Positions 1 through 12,884 of a stretch of 64,000 nucleotides of DNA are shown piece by piece. Positions within the stretch are counted from its first letter, which is position 1, and the number at the start of each line of letters is the position of its first letter. A program made the translations under genes and the position numbers. This stretch comes from Trematomus loennbergii. Taxonomy: Eukaryota; Chordata; Actinopteri; Perciformes; Nototheniidae. The notes below the pieces were generated by a model. It was not told the origin of the DNA. It did not search any database and was given only the letters and a program-made list of their open reading frames with translations. The stretch is taken from NCBI GenBank assembly GCA_012861695.1, contig JAAOOA010000033.1, forward strand, positions 16,283,934-16,347,933, in the 5' to 3' direction.

Positions 1-14
1 TCTACCATTCTCAG

Positions 15-175
15 CTTCAGAGCCTGATTCAGGAACAGTCACTACTCCAGCAGCTGAAGTTGTCAAGGGGACTGAGAGGCTCCCCCCAGTTCTCCTTCAG
101 GAGCATGTGTTTTCAGAGTGCTCCAGAGAGAGGATCCTGGGACTACTATCAGCCATGCTGCCCCCTGCCATACCA
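15..175 (+). CDS. zzef1: zzef1 exon A (first in window)
   Basis: Reads in the frame whose codons start at base 2, through LPPVLLQEHVFSECSRERIL to the donor gtacgtgaaa at 176. Bases 1-14 (pyrimidine-rich, ending CAG) look like a splice acceptor, so I start the exon at 15; the frame is also open to base 2, so the exon could instead continue leftwards. Ends in phase 0. Confidence 0.75.
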
Positions 176-3100
176 GTACGTGAAACCTAAGACAGGTTTT
201 TATGGTTTTATGGAACGCTTAAGAAATAGTGCTGAGAGTTGGCTGTCAGAATTAATACTTCCTTATCTGTGTGTTAAATATGAAGCTACAGATAACAGCA
301 AATGAGTATTAATGTAGTTACTAAAGTTAGGTAACAACATCTGCCTATCAGCGCCTCTAAAGCTCGCTAATTGACAGGTTATCTTTCATTTTATTGCTCC
401 ATGCACATTTTTTTTTACAAGGAGTACGTGCTGAACTATAGTTCTTCTTGGGCAGGTGTTGTAAATTCTTTCAGCTTTGTCCTCACCTTGAAGTTTCCAG
501 GCAACCATTGAGGCTCCAGGAGGTCACAGATTTAGCCCAGAAAGTCACACTATAATCCACATTTTTTAGTAGTAGTAGTCAACACTTAGGTTATAAAATG
601 TAATTATTTCAAACTCAGCATTCATTATTTTCTAAATGTTCACTATTTGTCAGCATTGTCTTTATGTTTTCCATTAATCTACTTTTAACATTTACATCTT
701 CTTTTTTCTTTCCCCAGGGCAGCACCCTGTCTCTGCCCAGTCTGAACTCCATCCTGCCCAAGCTCTTCAGGGCGGTCATTTCCAATGCTGGCTCTCTGAA
801 CGAGACGTACCACCTCACCCTGGGGCTGCTGGGTCAGCTGCTGCTCCGAATCCCTCCGATGGAGTCCGACTCTGCCGTTACTGAGGCTCTGGCTGACAAA
901 TATGACTTGTTAACACAAGCAGAGGCAACCAGTTCAGACATCCAGGGCTGGAAGACCACCCAGCTGCTGTTCAGCCTCGGAGCCGTCTGTTTAGACAGGT
1001 AAAAGAAGGAAAACCTGTTAATCCCACAGGAATGTTTTGTAGCTTATAAAATCGATTTCTTGGTGACAAACCCGCAGGTATTAAACTAACAACAAGTCTG
1101 CACTTGTTAGCACCTTCATGGATCAAGCAATGTGAGATATTTTGAATACCATAAAGCAAAGAACACGATTTTACATGATGTTATTATCCATGTTGGGTCC
1201 TAATATTTTAACATTGTCAATAAGTCAGACAAGAGTTAGAAATCTGATCTTTGTATAATCCTGGCAATAGTACAGAAGCCCGTAGAGTCAAGTGAGAGAA
1301 ACAAATTATTGTGATCCATTGTTTAAGTCCAAGTCCAAACTATTGTCTCTACTTTGTTTAAGGACAGGTGAGAAACAAGGTTTTGCCAGGATAATCTAGT
1401 TTTTCATTTTTTTGTTTATGTTAAAGGGGACCTATCATGCAAAATGCACTTTTGTACGTCTTTTATACATGAATGTGTCCCCGGTGTTCCAGGGAACTCA
1501 CCAAGTGTCAGAAAACACAACCCTCTCTATTTTCCTCCATACCCAAATCTCTAAAAAAGGGGCTGCAACGGATTTGATAAAAACTGATCCAGATTTGAAC
1601 ACTGTCCTGACGTCAGGACGGTGGCGCTACGGCTATTGGGCCAACTCCACCAATCAGGAGGAGACAGCCACGGCCATTGCCGTTCGAAAGCGCTGGAGAC
1701 GCTGTAGTACATATGCCAGGCCTGTAGATGGTGCTGTTCTCACAGAATCAGCCCTTGCCAAAACAGAGCTAAAAATTGTCAAATTGAGCAAAATGAGGCA
1801 TGGCTAAAATGCATGATCTGTTTGGTATTTTGAAAAAAATATATATATAAATATGCCTTATATAGGTATGGTCCTACACTATATTATTAAATATAGCATG
1901 ATAGGTCCACTTTAAGGAAATAGGAATATACGCATTCATGTTTTCTTCCCGATAAGCTTTTTTTCTCCCTGCACTCTTAAAACAAGGTAATTAGTATGAT
2001 ATGTTACATTGCTGCCATGTCCAGAGACGATAAAAACATGCTTTAAGTCTATTTAGAACATCGAGTAATGGCGCTTTTCAGACTCTTGTGGCAGAAATTA
2101 GTATAACAACAACAGTTAGAAAAATGTTCCTAAATAAAAGGAAAATACAAATCCATAACTTTTTTTCCACCTGTTTAACTGATGAAATAAAAATCAAGGG
2201 ACTTCATAGAAGACTTTTTTTCCACTGTTCTTAAATCATAAACACAGAAAAGAAAACAATTTAGTTCAGACTAAGAAAATGGACATGAGAATTGTGTTTC
2301 TTACTTGCCTCTCAGGACTTCCATCTTCACTAATCTTTGTAATAATAACCCTTCTAAAATATTCAACAAATCTGCAAAATCAGATGTAGAACTGAGAAAC
2401 TGAAGGTTTACCAAAATCACACACTTTGAGATTTTATTTTCCAAAAAGTTAATAGATGTTTGTTCTGTGAAATATATGCCGCCCTCATCTGTTGCAGTTC
2501 ATTTGAGATATTTCTCTTCTTATGCTCTGTTTTGCAGTCGTATTGGTCTGGATTGGGCGTGCACAGTGGCAGATATCTTACACAGTCTGAATGCGTGTCC
2601 TGAGTGGAGCACAGTCATCGCTGCCTTCACGGACCACTGTATTCAGCTGCTGCCACAAACTCTCAAACGCACCAACCTCTTCACCCTGCTGGTGCTGGTG
2701 GGCTTCCCTGAGGTGTGTACAATACTGACCACTGTAGCGATTAGTGTACAGTGTAGTCTCTGACTCTCTAAGCTCAGTTTTAACTCCTCTGTGTGTCTGC
2801 CAGGTGCTGTGTGTGGGCACCCAAACAGTGTTCATCGACAACGCCAATGAACAGCACAACATGATCCTGCTCAAACACTTCACAGAGAAGAACCACGCTG
2901 CAGTGGTGGATGTTAAGACACGAAAGAGGAAAACAGGTTGGTGCCGTTGTAGCGCACCCTGGTTACTTTTGTGTAAGAATAAACATGGAATTTACCCTCT
3001 CTGTGTTTTCTTCTTTCTAGTGAAGGACTACCAACTGATCCAGTCTCTGGACTCCACTGCAGCCGGTCTCCCCGGGCAGTCAGAGGGCGACGGCAGCACT

Positions 3101-6100
3101 AAGACCCTCCTCAGCCGCTACCTGAGGAACTTCACCTCCATCATCAGCCACTTGCTGCAGAACAGCCAGGACAACGGCTCTCCTGATGCTGTGGAGGCAT
3201 CCTGGGTTCTCTCCTTGGCCCTCAAAGGCCTCTACAACACACTGAAGGTACCTACCACCTCAGAATTTGAAAAGCAAAACAAAAATGTATGCGTATAACA
3301 AGTTTCTTAAAATAATGTTTACAAAGTGCTCTACATACAATAAAAGCCAAAACGAGCAACAATAAATGGTTATGTTAGATATATACTGTATATATGAGTA
3401 GATACAACTAAACACCAGCAAACAAAGAACGGATTCAAACTTTTTTTAAAAGAGTGTGATTCACAGAAGAAACCTATTCAAACAGAACATATTTAGAAGG
3501 CTTTTTAAAAAGAGGAAACTGATATTGCATGCTCAATTACCTCAGACAATTTGTTCCAAATTAAAGGTGAAAGCACTGGTGCCTTTTATTTTGAGCCTGG
3601 CACGTGGAACCACGAAAAAAGTTGAGAACCAGCTCATAAACAACATTCTCTGACATTGCCTTAAATGGTTATAATGTGTATCGTTCCGACCGGCCTAATA
3701 AAGGTGGTGGCGTTGCCATTTATGTTAAGAATAAGTTCAGTGTAACCACATTAGTTTCCAAATCTATCAGTAAGTAATTCGAATTTTTAGCCTTAAATAT
3801 AGAAGTGGCAAAGGGACAACAGGTCATGGTGGTGGGGTGTTACAGACCCCCCTCAGCTGTCAAGGACTCCTTGTCTTAGCTAGCAAATCTTTTATTGCAA
3901 CTTGACTACAAGGAAATAGTGCTACTTGGAGATTTTAACTGGGACTGGTTAACTGCAGTATCAGAGGATTTTAAAAACCTTTGTATCTCTTTAAATGTTA
4001 CTCAGATTGTTGACAGTCCTACTCGCCCTAACATTAAGTCCCCTAATAAATCCTCCCTAATTGATCTCATTCTAACTAATGTTCCCTATAAATACTCATC
4101 TGTGGGAGTATTTGCGAATGATCTGAGTGACCACTGTGCTGTAGCCACAATTAGGGACACTAATGGCGCATTTCCACTACACGGTCGGCCTCGGCCACGC
4201 TCGGTACGGCTCGGTACGGCTTGGCCGCGTTGGGCCGACTCACTTCATGCTGCGCTTCCATTACAGTTTAGGAACTGGGGTAGTTACTATAGTAACGCAG
4301 TGTAGGCGTAGCCGTGACGTCATCTTCAATGAGAACTCCAGAAACACAACATCAGCCGTTAGCTGTTAGCACTCAGAGCTCACAGCTCCTCATATATGTT
4401 CAGAAACTAGACACAAGTTAAACAAGTACAAACCACAGACTGTCTGTGTCATGGTGAATACAGTCGCTGCTTTATTTATGTCTGTATAGGCCGTTGTTGT
4501 GAGTGTGGACGGTCGGAGCATATACTGCGTTAGCTTAGCCAATCTCCATTTAGAAAACACGTCTGCAGACTTGACAAAGCATTAATTTATGGTTTTTACT
4601 AACCGGTATCAGTATGTTGTTACTTCGGCATCATTTTGAAACGTGTATTACAATTAAATCACGGTCAAATATGTCCATCTTGTTGTAGTTCTAGCCCTCT
4701 TGCCAGCGCTCCTCTCTCTAGTTTAGCATACTCAGCCCGACTCAGCCCTGTTTGTTGGCCCGATAGAACCACAATTTTGTCGGGCCAGAAAAGAGGTGAA
4801 AAAGTGGCGCCGGGCCGGAACTAGGCATAGTGGAAACGCAACCAAAAACGGGTACGGCACGACACGGCACGCTTAAAGCGAGCTCCGCGCTGTAGTGGAA
4901 ATGCGCCATAAGGTCCAAAAGGTTAAACCTCGTATTAAGAGAGACATAAAACATTTTGTGGAGCAGGGTTTTGTTCATGATCTGTTTGGGTTTGATTGGG
5001 GAAAAATCGATCTGTGTGCTGATGTAGAAACTGCATGGTCTTATTTTTATCTTGGTTTTATGGAGATCATTGATAGACATGCACCCCTGCGTAAATTTAG
5101 AGTAAAGGGACGAGACAATCCTTGGTTTTCTGCTGAACTGTCTAGTCTCCTACATGAGAGAAACAAGGCCTGGGCAAAGGCTAGGAAATCAGGCTCAGAG
5201 GTAGAATGGCTGCGTTTTAGGCAGCTAAGAATAGCTTCACTTCACATGTCAAAAGTGCTAAGTCGAAGTACTATTGTCAGTTACCACAGAAAACCTAAAT
5301 AATCCTAGGAAATTTTGGAAAGCCATAAAATCGATATCCACCGGTGAGATCCGTAATGAGCTACCTCCGTGCTTACCACAGCATCTGGCTCTATATCGGA
5401 CAGGGCCACCATGTTAAATTGTTTTAATGAGCATTTTGTGTCCTGTGGCTCTCTGTTTGATTCTGTGACTAACTCTGCTTCTGTGAACACCACAGTCTGT
5501 GACTCTGAACAATGTGGTCTGGAAAACCCTTTCAGTTTTACTCCTTTTACTGATGTTGTTCATGAAGCATTATCTAAGTTAGATCCTAAGAAACCGGCTG
5601 GCCCGGACAACGTAGAACCTTTCTTTTTAAAGATAGCTGCAGATTTTATTGCTCCACCTCTCACTCTCTTTTTAACCTCTCCCTCAGCACAAATGCAATT
5701 CCAAAAGTATGGAAGTCAGCTTATGTCTTGCCTTTGCTAAAAGGAGGGGAAGCAACTATTTTAAATAACTATAGGCCAATCTCTAAATTGTCAGTTCTGG
5801 CTAAGGTTCTTGAACGCCTAGTGAGTGAACAAGTAAAGGAGTTTTTATGTAAAAATGATATCCTGTCTAAACATCAGTCAGGCTTCAGAAAGCAACATAG
5901 CACCATCACTGACAATGAAAGTGGTGAATGACATTACGAGTATTTTAGATAATAAGCAGAGTTGTGCAGCTCTATTTATTGACCTTTCCAAAGCGTTTGA
6001 TACCGTCGATCATCGCATCTTAAAGCAGAGGCTACTCAGTATTGGCATATCCAGCCATGCAGTGGGGTGGTTTGTGAACTACCTCTCTGAAAGGTCCCAA

Positions 6101-9100
6101 TGTGTTCACTTTGATGGGCTGTCTTCTGAGTGGTTAAACATTGCTAATGGTGTTCCTCAAGGTTCTGTTTTAGGTCCACTTTTATTCTCCATATATATCA
6201 ACAGTTTAGGTGAAAATGTGGATGAAGCTACTTTACATTTTTATGCGGATGATACCGTGATGTACTGTGCAGGTCCCTCCATTAAGGAGGCGGTTGTTAA
6301 ATTACAGGCTGTTTTTAACATTATTCAGACTCAGCTCTCTGAACTTAAGCTTCTTTTAAATGTTGATAAAACCAAGGTAATGCTTTTTTCAAAAGCTAAA
6401 AAGACCAGAGCCTGTTTTAGATATTGTTACTATGACAAGTACTAGAAGTGGTTGCCTGTTATAAATACCTTGGTATCTGGCTTGATGATTGTCTTACTTT
6501 TAAACTTCATGTCAATAACCTGCTTAAAAAGCTGAGGGTTAGACTAGGTTTCTTTTTCAGAAACAAGTCCTGTTTCTCACTTGAGGCCAGGAAAAGGCTA
6601 GTCACTGTGACCTTTTTACCTGTGCTGGACTATGGTGACTTGTTGTATATGAATGCACCTGCCCATTGCCTGAACAAGTTAGATGCCGCCTATCACAGCG
6701 CACTGAGATTTGTCACAAATTGTAAAGCACTTACACATCACTGTACCCTGTATGCCAAGGCAGGTTTGCCATCACTTACTGTACGGAGGCTCAGTCATTG
6801 GTACACGTTTATTTATAAAGCTTTGTTGGGTAAACTCCTGTATTATATCTGCTCTCTGATAACACAGAGAGTTGCAAGCAGCTATTGTCTGAGATCGCAT
6901 GGATGTAGTATTGTTAGATGTGCCAAGAGCAAGGACTGTCTTAGGTAAGACAGCTTTTATGTGCGCAGCTCCACTTGCTTGGAACAATCTTCAGCAAGAA
7001 TTGAAACTGAGCAATCTCATTCCTCTGCATGCTTTTAAAGCAAGTCTAAATGAAATGCTCGTTGATACTATGGGTACTTGTAAATGTCGATAACATGTAA
7101 ATGTATCCTGTAAATATAATGTATGATGTCCTTTATTGTTTTATGTTTCATGTGGAACCTATATGCTGCAGGTGTCCCTTGAAAAGAGATCTATGATCTC
7201 AATGGACCAATCTGGTTAAATAAAGGTTTGAAATGAATGAAATAAAAGTAAAAAGATCAGCAGATTAGTTTGGGCTTAAAAAACAGTAACATATTATAAT
7301 CTATTCTGAATCTCGCTGGTAGTCAGTGCAGATATTCAAAGACTGGGGTAATATGGTCTCTTATTTTATTGCTGGCTGCAGCATTTTGAACAAACTGGAG
7401 ACATATCATTGATTTCTGACCGAGACAAGTATAGACACAGTTGAAATAGTCTTGATGAGATTCATTTAAAAGCATAAAAGAGCTTATTTTAAATCCGTAT
7501 GACATAAGATTGACTCAAATTCAGGACTGCACAACTCTCTTAAACTGTCTCAGGTCAGTGTTAAAAGTCTCCAGAACAACATCGGAGTGGTTGTGTAGGC
7601 TAGGAGCAACTGGCTTAGATCATGTTTTTTATTTCTTCTCTTGTGTAGAAACATGGGGTAGAGCACGCTCAGGAGGACATCCAGGAATCAGGCCTGACGC
7701 AGCTGCTGGTGAGGAAGTGCAGCAAAGGGACCGGCTTCACCAAGCTGTGGTTGCTGCGAGACCTGGAGATCCTCTCCATCATGCTCTACTCCTCCAAGAG
7801 GGAGATCCACTCCATGGCCCAGGACCCAGAGCGGGACCAAGAGAGCAGGACAAAGAGCACGACTCGGACCACTCCAGCTGCTGTGCCGACGAGACCGACG
7901 TCAGCAACAAGCCCGACCCCTTAGAGGGGCTCGATGAGGAGACAAAGATTTGCTTCCAGGTGATGAGGGATACTATAAGAGATTTCCATAAGTGCAAACT
8001 ACTCATTCATTTCAGTCAGCTAGATTATTATTTAAATGTTTTATTTATAGTTAAATCATTTTGACTGAAGTTACAATTTGCTATTCATGTACAGTTTAAG
8101 AACACTACTTCAAAACAATGCAATACAATAGAAACGTCCTTAATGGTCTCTTTCAGTCCCATTACATTACATGTTTTTGACGCATTTATCCAAAGGGACA
8201 TTCCAACGGGAGCCATGTATCATACGCAAGGACACTTAAACATGTTGACTGCTGGGGCTGATTGTAGAATCACTGCCCCTCCCATTAGAACATTGCTATT
8301 TTTATCTGCACAGTGCAGTAAAAAGCTAAATTAAAAGCTAATTGACTTGTTTTATTTATCTAGAAATCTTACAGTGATTTTCTTCTTTTCACACAGATCA
8401 CACACGATGCCTTAAACGCCCCTCTCCCCATCCCTGCGAGCCATGTATGAGCTGCAGATGAAGAGAACCGATTCCTTTTTCCTGGAGGTGCAGAAGAGGT
8501 CAGCCGACAAATTGTTTTTTTATTGACTTTTCTTTTAATATGATGTTGCGTGGTAAAGGTCATACTTCACAATCTGATACTACCTCTCTGTTATGTGCCT
8601 TTGTGTTATTATCAGATTTGACGGAGAAAGAAAAACAGATGAAACAATCCACACTGGCTCAGAAGTGGCAGCCTGGCAGGCGGCCTCGCTCCGAGGAGAG
8701 GAACACCAAGGCTGTGGACACTGACATGATTGTGGTGTCATGCGTGGTGAGTTGTTGATGTGCCCTCAAAAAGCATAGTTTGTGACTTGCAAACAACATG
8801 AAACATGGGCTTTAAGGTACTTATCTGCTTATAGTGTAATACCTACTGTACATTTCATAATGGTTGTTACTCTCCCAGTTTGGAGAAACAGACAGGGGTG
8901 ATAGCACAGAAGCTACGCAATATACTAAAGGGGATGGGGGCAGCAGCATATCTAGCCACTTTAAAATAATAAATATCAGTTCAAGTGTACTCCAAATTAT
9001 ATCCGAATATTTTTCATAGCAGTAACACATTATTTACCGATGTGTAACTGACGCTGTTATCTATGCTCTCTTGAAAGCAACCAGACTCTATTAACAAAAA

Positions 9101-12100
9101 CTGCAATTATACCTCTCAGAACAAGGGTGTTGCTGGTTTACCAATGCTTTCAGAGTTTCAAAGGGTTAGTTCTAAATCTCTACATTTATAAAATAACACA
9201 CTAATTAATCAAGGTCAGCAGTAGACCAGCAACTCTTAATTTTACAAGGTAAATTACTCTTTTTGTAAATGGAGTCTGATGGATAGAGAGATCATAGATA
9301 ACTGATCAGTTCTCCATCAGAACAGTATGTCTAATTATAGCATACATTTAACTGATATATATATATATGTTTTTTGTGACTCTTTGTTTAGGTGGCTATA
9401 ATAATTTTTGTTGCTGCCCCCTGACAAGAGCTTTGCTTTTTTGCTGGTATTCCTGTTTGACGATTTGCTGACATCTACTATAGGAAATAAACTGACTATG
9501 GATAAGAAACTCATACAACTCCAAAAAAATCGAAACTACAAACTCTTAAGCCTTACAAACTACAACGAGAAGAGAAACTCTGAGGAAAGGTGTTTTTATT
9601 ACATTTTCCATATGTCAATATTCTAATATGTCCCCATCATTGACTTCCCACTCACAGTCCAAACCCAGCCACTGTGAAAAGGCCACGGAGGAGATCAACG
9701 TTGTGGCCCAGAAGCTCATCACAAATTCTGAGAACGACCTGCAGCTCAGCTACGCCAAAACAGCGGCGCACCAAAAGTTCAGCTCTCCTGCACAAGGAGC
9801 TGGACGTCCGCAGCAATCGAGCAGTTCGTCATACCTGGTGAAGGTCAACCAGGCCATCGCCACGCTGTACGCCCGCCACGTGCTGGCCTCGCTGCTGGCC
9901 GACTGGCCCGCCGACGCAGCACTGAGTGAGGAGGCCCTGGAGCTGAACGGCGCCTCGCACATGGCCTACATCCTGGACATGTTGATGCAGCTGGAGGAGA
10001 GGCCGCTCTGGGAGAAGGTGGGACATAAAAGAGAAACATTAGGAGATTATGTTGTGTTTTTAACATTTGATTTGTTGTAGGTGCTCTGTGGATTAATGCG
10101 AGTGTGATTATCCATTCATAATCAGATTCTCCAGAGGGTGCTGAAGGGTTGCAGCCAGAGTATGCTGTGCAGTCTGTCCCTCACTGCCTGCCAGTTCATG
10201 GAGGAGCCAGGCATGGCTGTGCAGATCAGAGAGTCCAAACACCCATACGACAACAACACCAACTTTGAGGTGGGTAACATTCCTTTTTGTTACAATTTAG
10301 AGTCAGGATCAAAAATTCTGTAATTTATCCCACAGCAGGGAAATGTACAATATTACGGCAAAGGAGGAGACGGAGTAACATATTAAATATAGAAGCAAGC
10401 ATATTACCAGAAGAAATACAAATAAATGCACACTCATGGTAACAGAAACAAGTAGCAGCATTATAAAAAAGTGAACATATAAAAGTAATGAGGCAGCAGT
10501 AAGTGGCAAACAGCAATTTTGTATAAAAAGGGTATATTGCACACATCAGTCACCTCTCAACAGTGGTGTTACAGTCTGAGTATTCAAGTAGCAGCCAGAA
10601 AAACATGAGTAAATGTACATGACAAATTGCACATAGTAGTTTTATTTCATAACAGTGATGTTATAGTCCCTATCTGTGGGTATCAGTGGTCTACCAGGGA
10701 GGTGCATTATCAATTACAGCCTTAACTGTTTTAAAAAAGCTTTAATATTTCCTAATTTCCAACTTTGAGCTGGTCACAACATGTATAATGGCTTGACTAA
10801 AGAAGAACTTGCAAAATAATCTATCAATTAGTACAGGTTTGAAACAGGGCATGTCTTTCTTTTAATTCAGTTTCTTGTCTCTCTTTAGGACAAGGTGCAC
10901 ATCCAGGAGCCATCTACCTGTCAGTGAAGTTTGACTCCCGCTGCTACACAGAGGAAGGCTGTGATGAGCTCCTCATGTCCAGCAGCAGTGATTTCCTCCA
11001 GGACGTCCACAACTTCAGTGGCTCCCCTCAGAAATGGTCGGACTTTGAGATTCCTGGTGAGAAATATTTAAATGTTCCTTTTCTGCTTTATGGGTTCCCA
11101 TTTTTAGATATGTTGACTATTGTGTTTAAACCCCGTTTGTGTGTTTTTCTTCTCAGGTGATACCCTGTACTACAGGTTTATGTCAGACATGAGCAACACA
11201 GAGTGGGGCTACAAGTTCACCGTTACAGGAGGGCACAGAGGACGTTTCCAGACAGGTGCTTCACATTAAAACAGATACACACTCCTTTTACATTTTTGCA
11301 AACCTGCTTTCATTTGTTGACTCCTCAAAGTACCCAAATAAATCCTCAGGTCATTAACCTCTCTGCCCTTTCGCTTGTGGTCTAATCAGGTTTGAGATAC
11401 TGAAGCAGATGTTAGCAGATGACCAAGTGCTCCTTCACCTGCCACTGTCTGACATCTGGGAGTGGCAGGTGGGCGTGGCCTGCCGTCAAACTGGGAACCA
11501 GCGACTCAAAGCCATTCACCTGTTGCTCCGCCTCCTGCAGTGTCAGTCACAGACGTAAGAAAAACATCCATGCATTCATCCCTTTTCTCCAATTCTTGCT
11601 TCTAATGCTTCTAATGCTTCTGCTAAAAACTGTAGGCTTATATTGTCATGTCTGGAACCCAAAAGTAATATGCACCATCATTCTCACTTGGGCACCTGCT
11701 CGTAAGTAATGCTTTCTTGGCTAAGAGGACCTAGTGCACATATTTCCCTCTCCAGAGGGATGGCATAAAGCCTTGTTAATTCCTCATGTCGTGGTAATCG
11801 CCATGGAAATTAGATAAAGGATGTGTGCAGGAATTTGCACATGTGTTTACAGACTCGGCTACCAGAAGCTAATTCAGAAGGGCGTTAGTTTAAGCTGCAG
11901 CTGAATTATGCTACCTGGAAAAGTTTGTGTGCACACAAGCTTGTGCGTTTTGGCTTGATTTAGTTTCATACAATTGTAGTGCTCAAACAGTGAGGCCAAA
12001 GTGAATGGGGCTCTTGCAAAGTCACGTTGCAACTCTATACTGTATGCAAATTGTACTTCTGCACTGTGGAAACTTGAAGCCCTTATGGCACATATACTGA

Positions 12101-12734
12101 TAATGGACTTTCAGTAAAGTAGTGTGCTTCTTGTATCCAGCAGATACGGTTCTAAAAATATTAATATTTGCGTTATTAGAGATTCTGGATTTTAGAAAGG
12201 GGAAAAAAAGAAGAAAAAAACATATCGCAAACTATTTGCAGCAATGAAATAGCAATAGAGTACATAGTGCCTCTCTAAGCGCTATTCATGTCTGTAAATT
12301 AAATTGTTTATGATACTTGATCATACAGATAGATACAGAATGACTTTTATTATAATAAATAACAAATACTTTTTTTCCTCTTTTGGGGCAATCTAGAAAT
12401 ATACAATCAATTTGAGCAGTACACATTTTTTATGGCTGTTGGAAGTTACAAGATCCAAAGTCATTATAATTGTATTTGTTGTTTGTTGTTTTTTCCTGCC
12501 ACAGCTTTACCTTTCCCAGAGTGCTCCTCTTTATGGTATGTGTACATGTGTTGTGTTTGCTCTGCAGGGCCGGTGAGCTGACGCTGCTGCGCCCTCTGTG
12601 GCAGCTGTTCATGTCCATGGAGAACACTCTGAGCCAGGACCCCACCAGCATCACCGTGCTGCTGCCTCTTCACCGAGCCCTCACTGAACTCTTCTTCGTC
12701 GCAGAGGCCAGAGCCATTGTGAGTCTCGCGCGCG

Positions 12735-12828
<94 letters not shown>

Positions 12829-12839
12829 ACACACACACA

Positions 12840-12884
<45 letters not shown>

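Noticed and set aside
1412..1807. Open frame of 131 codons in intron B
   Set aside because: It coincides with the TTAA-flanked MITE, which carries no gene.
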